Positions 8,263 through 15,466 of a DNA stretch of 55,910 bases are shown here, in pieces. Within the stretch, counting starts at the first letter, position 1. Each line of letters starts with the position of its first letter. Below the pieces are notes generated by a model. That model was not told the origin of the DNA and ran no database searches. It saw nothing but the letters and a program-made list of their open reading frames with translations. A program made the position numbers and the translations under genes. The DNA is from JAJFFW01 sp038531315 (GTDB lineage: Bacteria > Pseudomonadota > Alphaproteobacteria > Caulobacterales > Parvularculaceae): the NCBI GenBank assembly GCA_038531315.1, contig JBCBBT010000019.1, positions 1-55,910 of the forward strand, given 5' to 3'.

Positions 8263-8281
8263 GTTATATCATTGTTATATC
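8263..8281 (-). promoter_or_regulatory. Possible Zur box / promoter element upstream of the zur-like gene
   Basis: GTTATATC occurs at 8263-8270 and 8274-8281, an 11-bp spacing (one helical turn). On the leftward strand it reads GATATAACAATGATATAAC, which contains TATAAC -10-like hexamers and resembles the GTTATA/TATAAC core of alphaproteobacterial Zur sites. It sits about 145 bp before the chosen ATG. Autoregulation by Zur is inference. Confidence 0.4.
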
Positions 8282-8363
8282 AAGGCAATCGCCGGCGCCG
8301 CAACAAGCGCGCCGCGCTGCAGTCAAAATTGCAATCGCTTGTTGCAGAAAAACAACCGACGCT

Positions 8364-9536
8364 TTAGCGCGCGCGTCGCACCGCCTCTTCAACACAGTCG
8401 CAAATATAGGCGCTCTGGTCCGGCGTCAGATAGGGATGCATGGGCAGCGACAGGATTTCAGCGCTCACCGCCTCGGTCACCGGCAGCCCATCATCGGGCG
8501 CATAGTCTTTAAACGCCGTCATCTGGTGGAGCGGCGTCGTGTAATAAATCGCCGTCGGAACGCCGCTTTGGCGCAAGGCGCCCGCAACGTCATCGCGCGC
8601 TGCGATGCGGATCGAATAGTAGTTATAGCCGGAAACGCCGCCGTCGAGATGGCGTTGCGGTGCGGCGATCTGTGACAGGCGATCATTGTAATAAGCAGCA
8701 ATCCGCTGGCGCGCCTCAATCTCATCGTCGGCGAGCGCAATTTTTTCCAGCAGCACCGCCGCCTGAAAACTGTCCATACGCCCATTAAATCCAACGCGTA
8801 CAGAGTTTTTTCTGTCCTTATCTGTGCCGTGCCAGCGTATCGACCGCCAGGCCTCAACGTCGGCGGCGTCGCGCGTCAAAATTGCCCCGGCATCCCCATA
8901 AGCGCCGAGCGCCTTGCCGGGGAAAAAGCTAAGCGTTGTTGCGGGCGCAATCGCGCCGACCCGCCGCCCATCAAGGATACCGCCGAAACTTTGCGCGCCG
9001 TCAGCCAGAACAAATAATTCTTCGCGCGCCGCAATTGCGCCGATTGTTCGATAATCAGCCGGCGAGCCAAACAGATCGACGGGCACAATTGCGCGGGGGC
9101 GCAGCCGACCTTCTTGCTTGACCTGGTCGATGCGGCGCTCGAGGTCGGCGGGGTCAATATTAAACGTATGCGGATCGATATCGACAAAAACCGGCGTCGC
9201 GCCCGTCAACAAGACAGCGTTTGCGGTCGCATTATACGTAAAGGCGGGGAGAAATACGGCGTCGCCCGCATCAAGCCCGTTCGCGAGCAGGCCAATGACA
9301 AGCGCCGCGGTGCCGCTGGCGCATGACACCGCCGCCGCTGCGCCGGTTTTTTCCGCCAGTAAAGCCTCAAACTCATCGATTTCCGGCCCCGCGATGTACC
9401 GCCCGTGGTCCAGTACATTTGCGAGACGGCGCTCCACATTCTCGCGGATGCGGCGCTGCTGCGCCTTCAAATCGATGAAGGAAATTTCGCCCATAGCGGA
9501 CGATTGTTTCAAAGCGAGGTTTGCGACGCCGTTCAT
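8364..9536 (-). CDS. DegT/DnrJ/EryC1/StrS family PLP-dependent sugar aminotransferase
   Basis: The 390-residue enzyme converts a keto-sugar nucleotide to an amino sugar. FIDLKAQQRRI, the PLP phosphate-binding SCASGTAAL (71-79), VPVDLFGSPADY, ADGAQSFGG and the Schiff-base FFPGKALGAYGDAGAI (Lys208) are all present. Its start overlaps the stop of the upstream oxidoreductase gene by 4 bp (ATGA), so the pair is co-translated. An NAD-dependent sugar oxidoreductase plus DegT aminotransferase is the layout of GnnA-GnnB, which make UDP-GlcNAc3N for amide-linked lipid A, or of WbpB-WbpE type pathways; the precise sugar cannot be read from sequence. Confidence 0.9.
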   Translation of the reverse strand: MNGVANLALKQSSAMGEISFIDLKAQQRRIRENVERRLANVLDHGRYIAGPEIDEFEALLAEKTGAAAAVSCASGTAALVIGLLANGLDAGDAVFLPAFTYNATANAVLLTGATPVFVDIDPHTFNIDPADLERRIDQVKQEGRLRPRAIVPVDLFGSPADYRTIGAIAAREELFVLADGAQSFGGILDGRRVGAIAPATTLSFFPGKALGAYGDAGAILTRDAADVEAWRSIRWHGTDKDRKNSVRVGFNGRMDSFQAAVLLEKIALADDEIEARQRIAAYYNDRLSQIAAPQRHLDGGVSGYNYYSIRIAARDDVAGALRQSGVPTAIYYTTPLHQMTAFKDYAPDDGLPVTEAVSAEILSLPMHPYLTPDQSAYICDCVEEAVRRAR

Positions 9537-10609
9537 CTGGCAAGCATCCTTTCTACCGATGCGGCGTTTCTTGTGGGGCTGTCGGCTGCAGGGCGACTGG
9601 CCTTGGCATTGCTTCCGGCGACACTATTCACGGCGACATTACGCTCGGCGACAATGCGTTCAGCGACAATGCGTTCGGCGAGCGCAACGGCGGCCGCGCC
9701 CGCCGCCCCCGTGATCGGCGGCGGTGTCCGCTCTCCGGCGACGCACTGGCGCACTGTCGCAACGAAGCGCGAAACGCCAAAGCCAAGCGGATCGTCAAGC
9801 GCGGCGACAATATCGCCGCCGCCCGCGGCAAGGTCCGACGCTCTAATATCCGTAGACTGACCCTCTCGTCGGTCGGTTCTGGTTCGCGTCAGGAAATCAA
9901 ATTTCCGCTCATCATCGCCCTCGCCGTCACCATAAATGAGATGCAAGCGCCGCTCGGGGGTCGCCGCCTGGCGGCTCGCCTTCAGATTGACGGTGCGCTC
10001 GCCGTCAAACACCAGCCGCGCAACCGTTTCATTGTCATCGCCAAAGGCGATCACCGCCAAAGGCGCGCCAAGTCCCAGTTGATTGACGAGATCGAGATCG
10101 TGGATCATCAAATCGAAAACGACGCACACGTCTTCACAGCGACCGGACCGCGGCCCGCACCGGACAAACTCAGAGGCTTGCGGCGGCGTTGGGCTGTCAA
10201 AGAGGCCGAACGCATCGCAAATAAACCGCTCCTGATGACCGACCTGCAAGACCGCGCCCACAGCCTCAGCCGCGTCGATAAGTTCTGCGCTTTCGCGCGC
10301 CGACATCGAAAGCGGTTTTTCAACCAGACAATGCCGCCCGGCAGTCAGCGCTTGCTTGGCCAGCGAAAAATGCGCGGTTGCGGGCGCGGTGACCGACATG
10401 AGATCGACCGCGGCGACAAAAGCCGCGAAATCATCAAATACCGCAGCGCCAAAATCGGCGGCGAGCGCCGCCGCTCGCGCGGGGTCGCGATCATAGACGG
10501 CGGTAACGCGCGCGCCGTGCGCCGCCTCGTATTTTTGAGCGTGATACCGGCCAAATACGCCCGCGCCAGCAATTCCGGCCTTTAAGAATTCGTCTGACGC
10601 ATCTGACAT
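9533..10609 (-). CDS. Gfo/Idh/MocA family oxidoreductase (GnnA/WbpB-like)
   Basis: The 358-residue enzyme has an N-terminal Rossmann fold with GAGVFGRYHAQKY, and the family signature CLVEKPLSMSARE around residue 93-105. It probably oxidises the 3-hydroxyl of a UDP-sugar for the aminotransferase encoded immediately downstream with a 4-bp overlap. The C-terminal region is odd: a five-residue repeat (RIVAE-RIVAE-RNVAV-NSVAG) encoded by five 15-bp DNA units at 9616-9690, which looks like a slippage expansion in the tail. Substrate is not determined by sequence. Confidence 0.88.
   Translation of the reverse strand: MSDASDEFLKAGIAGAGVFGRYHAQKYEAAHGARVTAVYDRDPARAAALAADFGAAVFDDFAAFVAAVDLMSVTAPATAHFSLAKQALTAGRHCLVEKPLSMSARESAELIDAAEAVGAVLQVGHQERFICDAFGLFDSPTPPQASEFVRCGPRSGRCEDVCVVFDLMIHDLDLVNQLGLGAPLAVIAFGDDNETVARLVFDGERTVNLKASRQAATPERRLHLIYGDGEGDDERKFDFLTRTRTDRREGQSTDIRASDLAAGGGDIVAALDDPLGFGVSRFVATVRQCVAGERTPPPITGAAGAAAVALAERIVAERIVAERNVAVNSVAGSNAKASRPAADSPTRNAASVERMLAR
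9616..9690. repeat. Five 15-bp tandem repeats inside the oxidoreductase gene
   Basis: Units beginning at 9616, 9631, 9646, 9661 and 9676 share the form CGGCGACAATGCGTT, the third and fourth units differing at one base. Because the unit length is a multiple of three, copy changes would leave the frame intact and lengthen or shorten the pentapeptide tail repeat of the encoded protein. Confidence 0.8.
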
Positions 10610-10813
10610 GTTTTATTACTGACGCCGACTATCAGATCGACATCGCCTCACTTACGCCTCCCCAGACGCTTTTTTTTAAAACCGCTCGCCATTGGCGTAC
10701 ATCACCGGACGACGACAGACGCCATCAAACAATGTTACCTGGTATTTCACCAGAGCGCGCAATCACGCACGCGTTGCAGTTAACGAATTGTTAATATTCG
10801 ACGAGGTCCGGCC
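10610..10813. other. Intergenic region between aroG and the oxidoreductase gene
   Basis: No gene is visible in this 204-bp gap. A T8-A4 tract lies at about 10671-10682. I see no convincing terminator hairpin or RNA. Confidence 0.3.
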
Positions 10814-12172
10814 TCAGGCGCCGTTGGCGCGGGCGGCTTTTAAACGATCGGCGAGAATAAATGCGAGTTCGAGCGCCTGGCTGGCGTTCAGTCGCGGGTC
10901 GCAATGCGTGTGATAACGCGAAGACAGATCCGCTTCAGAAATTTCCTGCACGCCGCCGAGACATTCGGTGACATTTTGCCCGGTCATTTCGAAATGCACG
11001 CCGCCGGGATAAGCGCCCTCCGCCCGGCAAACATCAAAGAAGGCTTTCACTTCCGCCAGGACGGATTCAAAATGCCTTGTTTTGAAACCGCTGTCCGTCT
11101 TCACCGTGTTGCCGTGCATCGGATCACAGGACCAAACGACGGCGCGTCCGGCTTGAGTGACCGCGCGGACCAGCGGCGGCAAACCATCGACAACCTTTTC
11201 AGCCCCGAAACGCGCGATCAAAACGATGCGTCCCGGCGCATTCTCAGGGTTCAGAATATCGAGCAGACGCAACAGATCGTCGGCCGGCAGGCTCGGGCCG
11301 CACTTAACGCCAATCGGATTTTCAACGCCGCGACAGAACTCGACATGGGCGCCGTCCGGCTGACGCGTGCGGTCGCCGATCCAGATCATGTGCGAGGAGG
11401 TGTCGTAAGGCTTGCCGGACGTTGAATCGATCCGCGTCATCGCCTGTTCATACCCCAATAGCAACGCTTCGTGGCTGGTATAGACATTAACTTCACGCAG
11501 CGCCCGAACTTCACGCCCTGTAACCCCGCACGCCTCCATGAACTCAATGGCTTCTGAAATTTTGTCAGCAAGCGCGCGATAGCGGTCTTCTTGCGGATTG
11601 TTCGAGACGAATTCGAGGTTCCAGCGATGCACATTGTGAAGGTCGGCGTAACCGCCGCCCGCGAATGAACGCAAAAGATTGAGCGTCGCCGCCGCTTGCC
11701 CATAGGCCTTCAAAAGGCGCTGAGGATCGGGGGCGCGGGCCGCCTCGTTGAATTCCATTCCGTTGATATTATCGCCACGATAGCTGGGCAGCGTCACGCC
11801 GTTGCGGGTTTCGGTCGGGGCCGAGCGCGGTTTTGCAAACTGGCCGGCGATGCGACCGACTTTGACGACCGGCATCGCGGCGCCGAAGGTGAGCGCCACC
11901 GACATCTGCAACAGCACCCGGAAGGTGTCGCGAATATTATCGGGGTGAAATTCTTTAAAGCTCTCCGCGCAGTCCCCGCCCTGGAGGAGAAACGCCTTGC
12001 CGGCGGCGACATCGGCGAGCCGGTCGCGCAGCGTGCGCACCTCGCCGGCGAACACGAGCGGCGGATATCCCGACAGTTCTTCTTCAACCGCCGCGAGCGC
12101 ATTCGCATCCGGATAATCGGTTGGGATATGCTGCGCCGGCTTCTCGCGCCAGCTCGCCGGGGACCACGTCAT
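10814..12172 (-). CDS. aroG: Class II 3-deoxy-7-phosphoheptulonate (DAHP) synthase
   Basis: This enzyme condenses phosphoenolpyruvate and erythrose-4-phosphate, the first step of aromatic amino acid synthesis. At 452 residues and with LLQGGDCAESF, RIAGQFAKPRS, GDNINGMEFNEAAR, WIGDRTRQPDGAHVEFCRG and SCDPMHGNT it is clearly the plant/mycobacterial-type class II enzyme, common in alphaproteobacteria. Start ATG at 12172 follows GGAGAAG with 7-nt spacing and gives the usual MTWSPASWREKPAQHIP N-terminus; a longer frame upstream is not supported. It is transcribed divergently from the hydrolase gene at 12382. Confidence 0.96.
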   Translation of the reverse strand: MTWSPASWREKPAQHIPTDYPDANALAAVEEELSGYPPLVFAGEVRTLRDRLADVAAGKAFLLQGGDCAESFKEFHPDNIRDTFRVLLQMSVALTFGAAMPVVKVGRIAGQFAKPRSAPTETRNGVTLPSYRGDNINGMEFNEAARAPDPQRLLKAYGQAAATLNLLRSFAGGGYADLHNVHRWNLEFVSNNPQEDRYRALADKISEAIEFMEACGVTGREVRALREVNVYTSHEALLLGYEQAMTRIDSTSGKPYDTSSHMIWIGDRTRQPDGAHVEFCRGVENPIGVKCGPSLPADDLLRLLDILNPENAPGRIVLIARFGAEKVVDGLPPLVRAVTQAGRAVVWSCDPMHGNTVKTDSGFKTRHFESVLAEVKAFFDVCRAEGAYPGGVHFEMTGQNVTECLGGVQEISEADLSSRYHTHCDPRLNASQALELAFILADRLKAARANGA

Positions 12173-12381
12173 TTTAAATCTTCTCCAAAAAAGCGCTGCA
12201 GCTAAAGCATGTGAAAGCATGCGCTGCAACAAAAAGGCCGCGAAATTTGATCGATCTCGGGGCGCCGCCGCCGCCGGCGGCGGGCGTCAGCGACCTAAAA
12301 TTGGCTCACTCTTGTGTGAGGGCTGTTTCCAGTTGTTGAAAACTCCTGCTATGGGCGGGGCGCGATCACTCAGGGGTTCCC
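12173..12381. other. Divergent intergenic region with a G+C palindrome
   Basis: The gap between aroG and the rightward hydrolase gene must carry both promoters. A 16-bp palindrome CCGCCGCCGGCGGCGG lies at 12268-12283. No coding region or leader peptide for aromatic amino acids is apparent. Confidence 0.35.
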
Positions 12382-13290
12382 ATGAAAAAATTTATCACCA
12401 GCCTTGTCGGCATTTCGGTCGCCGTCTCGCTCGGCGGCGGCGCGGCGTTCGCCCAGCGCGATTTTTCCAACGTTGAAATCAAAACGACAAAAGTCGCCGA
12501 CGGCATCTATATGCTGGTCGGCGCCGGCGGGAATATCGGCTTGTCGATCGGCGACGACGGATCATTCGTCATCGACGATCAGTTTGCGCCGCTTTCCGAA
12601 AAAATCATGGCGGCGATCAAGGCGCAAACCGATGCGCCGGTGGAATTTGTTCTGAACACGCATTTTCATGGCGATCATACCGGCGGCAACGAGGCGTTTG
12701 GTAAGGCCGGCTCGCACATCGTCGCCCATGACAATGTCCGCAAACGCTTGATTGAAGGCCGCGAGCGTGCGGACGGATCGCGCACGCCGCCGGCGCCCGC
12801 CGACGCGCTGCCGGTTGTGACATTTTCTCAGACAATCAGTTTTTACTGGAACGGACAGGACATTCACGTCTGGCACCCGGACACGGCCCATACGGACGGC
12901 GATTCAATCGTGTTCTTCAAGACCGCCAATGTCGTTCACATGGGGGATGTCTTCTTCAATGGCGGATATCCCTTTATCGACCTCAATAGCGGCGGGGGCG
13001 TGAGCGGTTATATCGCCGCCCATGAAAACGTGTTGTCGGAAATCGACGACGAGACGAAAATCATTCCGGGTCACGGCCCCCTCGCCACGAAGGCGGACCT
13101 CGCCAAAACGGTTGCCATGTTGAAAGACGCAAAAGCCTTGGTGATGGCGCAAATCGAAAAAGGCCTTGATGAAGACGCCGTCGTCGCCGCCAACCCGCTG
13201 AAGAAATACAACAAAAAATGGGGTCAGGGTTTCATCAATGGCGAACGCATGACGCGCACGTTGTATCGCGACCTGACCAGCGCTGAATAA
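12382..13290 (+). CDS. Exported metallo-beta-lactamase-fold hydrolase
   Basis: The 302-residue protein starts with a signal peptide (MKKFITSLVGISVAVSLGGG, cut near AFA-QRD) and contains the zinc motif NTHFHGDHTGGN (His94, His96, Asp98, His99) plus further ligands in HMGDVFFNGG and IIPGHGP. It therefore acts in the periplasm as a zinc-dependent hydrolase. It resembles the quinoprotein-relay/cyclase-like MBL proteins of proteobacteria; whether it cleaves beta-lactams cannot be said. GGGG precedes the ATG. A bidirectional terminator follows. Confidence 0.88.
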   Translation: MKKFITSLVGISVAVSLGGGAAFAQRDFSNVEIKTTKVADGIYMLVGAGGNIGLSIGDDGSFVIDDQFAPLSEKIMAAIKAQTDAPVEFVLNTHFHGDHTGGNEAFGKAGSHIVAHDNVRKRLIEGRERADGSRTPPAPADALPVVTFSQTISFYWNGQDIHVWHPDTAHTDGDSIVFFKTANVVHMGDVFFNGGYPFIDLNSGGGVSGYIAAHENVLSEIDDETKIIPGHGPLATKADLAKTVAMLKDAKALVMAQIEKGLDEDAVVAANPLKKYNKKWGQGFINGERMTRTLYRDLTSAE

Positions 13291-13332
13291 ACAACGACAG
13301 CGCCCAACATTGCGCCCAAGATTGCGCAAGAC

Positions 13333-13363
13333 AAAAAACGCCCGCCAGTATGGCGGGCGTTTT
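13333..13363. terminator. Bidirectional Rho-independent terminator
   Basis: ACGCCCGCC (13338-13346), loop AGTAT, GGCGGGCGT (13352-13360), with an A tract before and a short T run after. It lies between convergent genes (hydrolase on plus, small secreted protein on minus) and can serve both. Confidence 0.85.
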
Positions 13364-13443
13364 CCGTTGAGGCCGTCCGGTAAGGCGTTCAGGGTCGAGA
13401 CGGCCTTTTAAGGGCAGGCGCCGGTCGCCGGCGCGCAGATCGC

Positions 13444-13722
13444 TCAGCCTTCAAGCGAAATGTCGACCACCTTGCCGCGGCGCACTTTGCAGACCGCAGT
13501 CTTATCTGCGCCGCCATTCGTGGATTTCAGCTCGAACGTCATGGTCTTCATCCCGCCACCGCGCACGCCTTTGAATTTGGCGCGGTAGTCGGCGGCGCTC
13601 GCCGCGCCGGAGGTTTCCAGCTCCGCGAGGCAGGCCGCAACATCGGCTTGCGTGCCGGCCGATGCGCCCGTGGCGGTGAGGCTGACGACGGCGACCGCAA
13701 GAAGGCTCGGGATGGTTCTCAT
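13444..13722 (-). CDS. Small secreted protein of unknown function
   Basis: The 92-residue product has a clear signal peptide (MRTIPSLLAVAVVSLTATGA, cut near ASA-GTQ) and a mature domain of about 70 residues with two cysteines (ACLAEL and VCKVRRG) that could form a disulfide. The C-terminus TAVCKVRRGKVVDISLEG looks like a short beta-structure. AGGAGAGAG precedes the ATG. It has a good sigma70-like promoter and lies divergent to an HxlR regulator that could control it. Family not recognised. Confidence 0.78.
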   Translation of the reverse strand: MRTIPSLLAVAVVSLTATGASAGTQADVAACLAELETSGAASAADYRAKFKGVRGGGMKTMTFELKSTNGGADKTAVCKVRRGKVVDISLEG

Positions 13723-13773
13723 TTCTCTCTCTCCTGTATCAGGTTTCGAAGCGTTTTGTTGATTTGCATATCT

Positions 13774-13801
13774 AAGATACTATATTCTTTTAAAGTGTCA
13801 A
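13774..13801 (-). promoter_or_regulatory. Sigma70-like promoter for the small secreted-protein gene
   Basis: On the reverse strand TTGACA (13801-13796), a 16-bp AT-rich spacer, then TATCTT (13779-13774), placing transcription start near 13767, about 45 bp before the ATG. The region is shared with the divergent HxlR gene and is the most AT-rich stretch nearby, a natural site for regulator binding. Confidence 0.55.
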
Positions 13802-13888
13802 TTATATTTTTATGAAAGTCGGGCTGTGATACCCTGACGCAAACAAAACACTGGCGGCGACAACCGCTGGACGAGGAAAAGCTTTGTA

Positions 13889-14599
13889 ATGTCAAGAACT
13901 TACAACCAGGACTGTATCCTGGCCTATGCATTGGACCTGCTCGGCGAACGCTGGACGCTGCTGATTTTACGGGAGTTGCTGCTGGGTCCGCGACGTTTTG
14001 GCGATCTTCACGGCGCTTTGCCGGGACTCGGCACCAATCTTTTGAGCAAACGGCTGAAAGAGCTTGAAGAGGCGAGCCTCATTGAAGGCGGCAACGCGGA
14101 CGGGCGCGCGGATTATCGGCTGACGGCCACCGGCGAGCGCTTAAGGCCGACCATTCGCGCGCTTATGTTCTGGTCGATCGAATACTTCATGTCGCGCGAG
14201 GACCCGTCGCCGCCGCGCGACTGCATCTATTCTGATAATTTGCAACCGGATTCGGTTGCGCTCGGCATTGAGCTTTTTTCCAATCTGATGGCGCAGCCGC
14301 ATGATAATTATGTGGCGCATCTATATGCGGACGATAATCCCTACACATACTTTTTCATGAATAACGAGCTGATCGCCCGTCGCGGCGCGGACACGCCGGC
14401 TGTTGCTTCCATCAGGGTTGACGTTGCGACGCTCATGCGGGGCATGCGTCACGAAATCCCGCTTTCAGAAATCTTAAAGCGCAGCGAGATCACTGGCGAT
14501 CAAGGCGTTGTCAACCATTTGCTCAACGGCGTCAGTCCCGGCGGCGCGATTGAGATGGAGGTTGCAGAGTTAATCGCGGCGGACAGCGCGAGGCGTTAG
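13889..14599 (+). CDS. HxlR-family winged-helix transcriptional regulator
   Basis: Residues 3-100 match HxlR proteins: YNQDCILAYALDLLGERWTLLILRELLLGPRRFGDLH, then GLGTNLLSKRLKELEEASLI with the wing in ADYRLTATGERL. The protein is 236 residues, longer than the 110-150 usual for HxlR. The extra C-terminal domain (about 105-236) has features of an SCP2-like ligand-binding module seen in larger HxlR-type regulators, an inference from its length and style. Its neighbour across the divergent promoter is the 92-residue secreted protein, a candidate target. Confidence 0.88.
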   Translation: MSRTYNQDCILAYALDLLGERWTLLILRELLLGPRRFGDLHGALPGLGTNLLSKRLKELEEASLIEGGNADGRADYRLTATGERLRPTIRALMFWSIEYFMSREDPSPPRDCIYSDNLQPDSVALGIELFSNLMAQPHDNYVAHLYADDNPYTYFFMNNELIARRGADTPAVASIRVDVATLMRGMRHEIPLSEILKRSEITGDQGVVNHLLNGVSPGGAIEMEVAELIAADSARR

Positions 14600-14639
14600 G
14601 GGGCCGCTGGCGGCGAAGCGCGCTGAGCGCACCGAAACC

Positions 14640-15365
14640 TTACGGCGCCGGCGGCAGATCAGCAGCGCGTGCGGCGTCGAGATAACGGGCCGCTGTCGGC
14701 GTCAGCGCGCCGTCTTCAAGCGTGATCAGCAAGGGGTTGCCCGTCGGGATTTCAACGCCGACGATCGCGTCGTCAGCCACACCAAACAGCAGTTTGACAA
14801 GGGCGCGCAGCGAGTTGCCATGGGCGGCGATGATCAGATTCTCGCCATTGACGAGGCGCGGCGCGATCTCGCGCGCCCAATAGGGTTCAACTCTCTCGAG
14901 CGTTGTCTTCAGCGATTCCGTCAGCGGCAATTGCGAGGGCGCCACATTGGCGTACCGCGGATCGCGCGCCGGATTGAATTCGCTGTTCTCGTCCATCACC
15001 GGCGGCGGCGTATCATAGCTGCGTCGCCAGATTTTGACCTGATCGTCGCCGTGTTTTTCGGCCGTTTCCTTTTTGTTGAGCCCGGTCAGGCCGCCATAAT
15101 GGCGCTCATTGAGCCGCCAATCTTTCGTCACCGGCAGGTAGAGCCGGTCCATTTCGTCCAGCGATAAAAAGAGCGTCTTGATCGCGCGTTTCAGAACCGA
15201 TGTGTAACAGGCGTGAAACTCAGCGCCGGTCTCCTTCAGGAGCGCGCCCGCCTTTTTCGCTTCCGCCTCGCCCTTGTCGGTCAGGCTGACATCGACCCAG
15301 CCGGTAAAACGGTTCGCCAGATTCCATTCGCTTTGCCCGTGCCGGACGAGAGCCAGTTGCGTCAT
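14640..15365 (-). CDS. gpmA: 2,3-bisphosphoglycerate-dependent phosphoglycerate mutase
   Basis: Interconverts 3- and 2-phosphoglycerate in glycolysis. The 241-residue protein starts MTQLALVRHGQSEWN, with the catalytic histidine in RHG and further motifs LNERHYGGLTGLNK and IIAAHGNSLRALVK. An upstream ATG at 15398 would add 11 residues before the conserved start; the ATG at 15365 matches the family but has only a weak SD (GAAAGA). Confidence 0.95.
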   Translation of the reverse strand: MTQLALVRHGQSEWNLANRFTGWVDVSLTDKGEAEAKKAGALLKETGAEFHACYTSVLKRAIKTLFLSLDEMDRLYLPVTKDWRLNERHYGGLTGLNKKETAEKHGDDQVKIWRRSYDTPPPVMDENSEFNPARDPRYANVAPSQLPLTESLKTTLERVEPYWAREIAPRLVNGENLIIAAHGNSLRALVKLLFGVADDAIVGVEIPTGNPLLITLEDGALTPTAARYLDAARAADLPPAP

Positions 15366-15466
15366 TGTCGATCGATCTTTCAAAATTGCGAAAGGCACGC
15401 GTTAACGCAGACGGGCGCGGGATTCCAGTGCCGCAACAGCGCCAGCGATCGAGAGATCAAACGCGT

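Noticed and set aside
12382..13290. Calling the exported MBL-fold protein a beta-lactamase
   Set aside because: Only the general zinc motif is seen. Many periplasmic MBL-fold hydrolases have other substrates, so resistance cannot be claimed.
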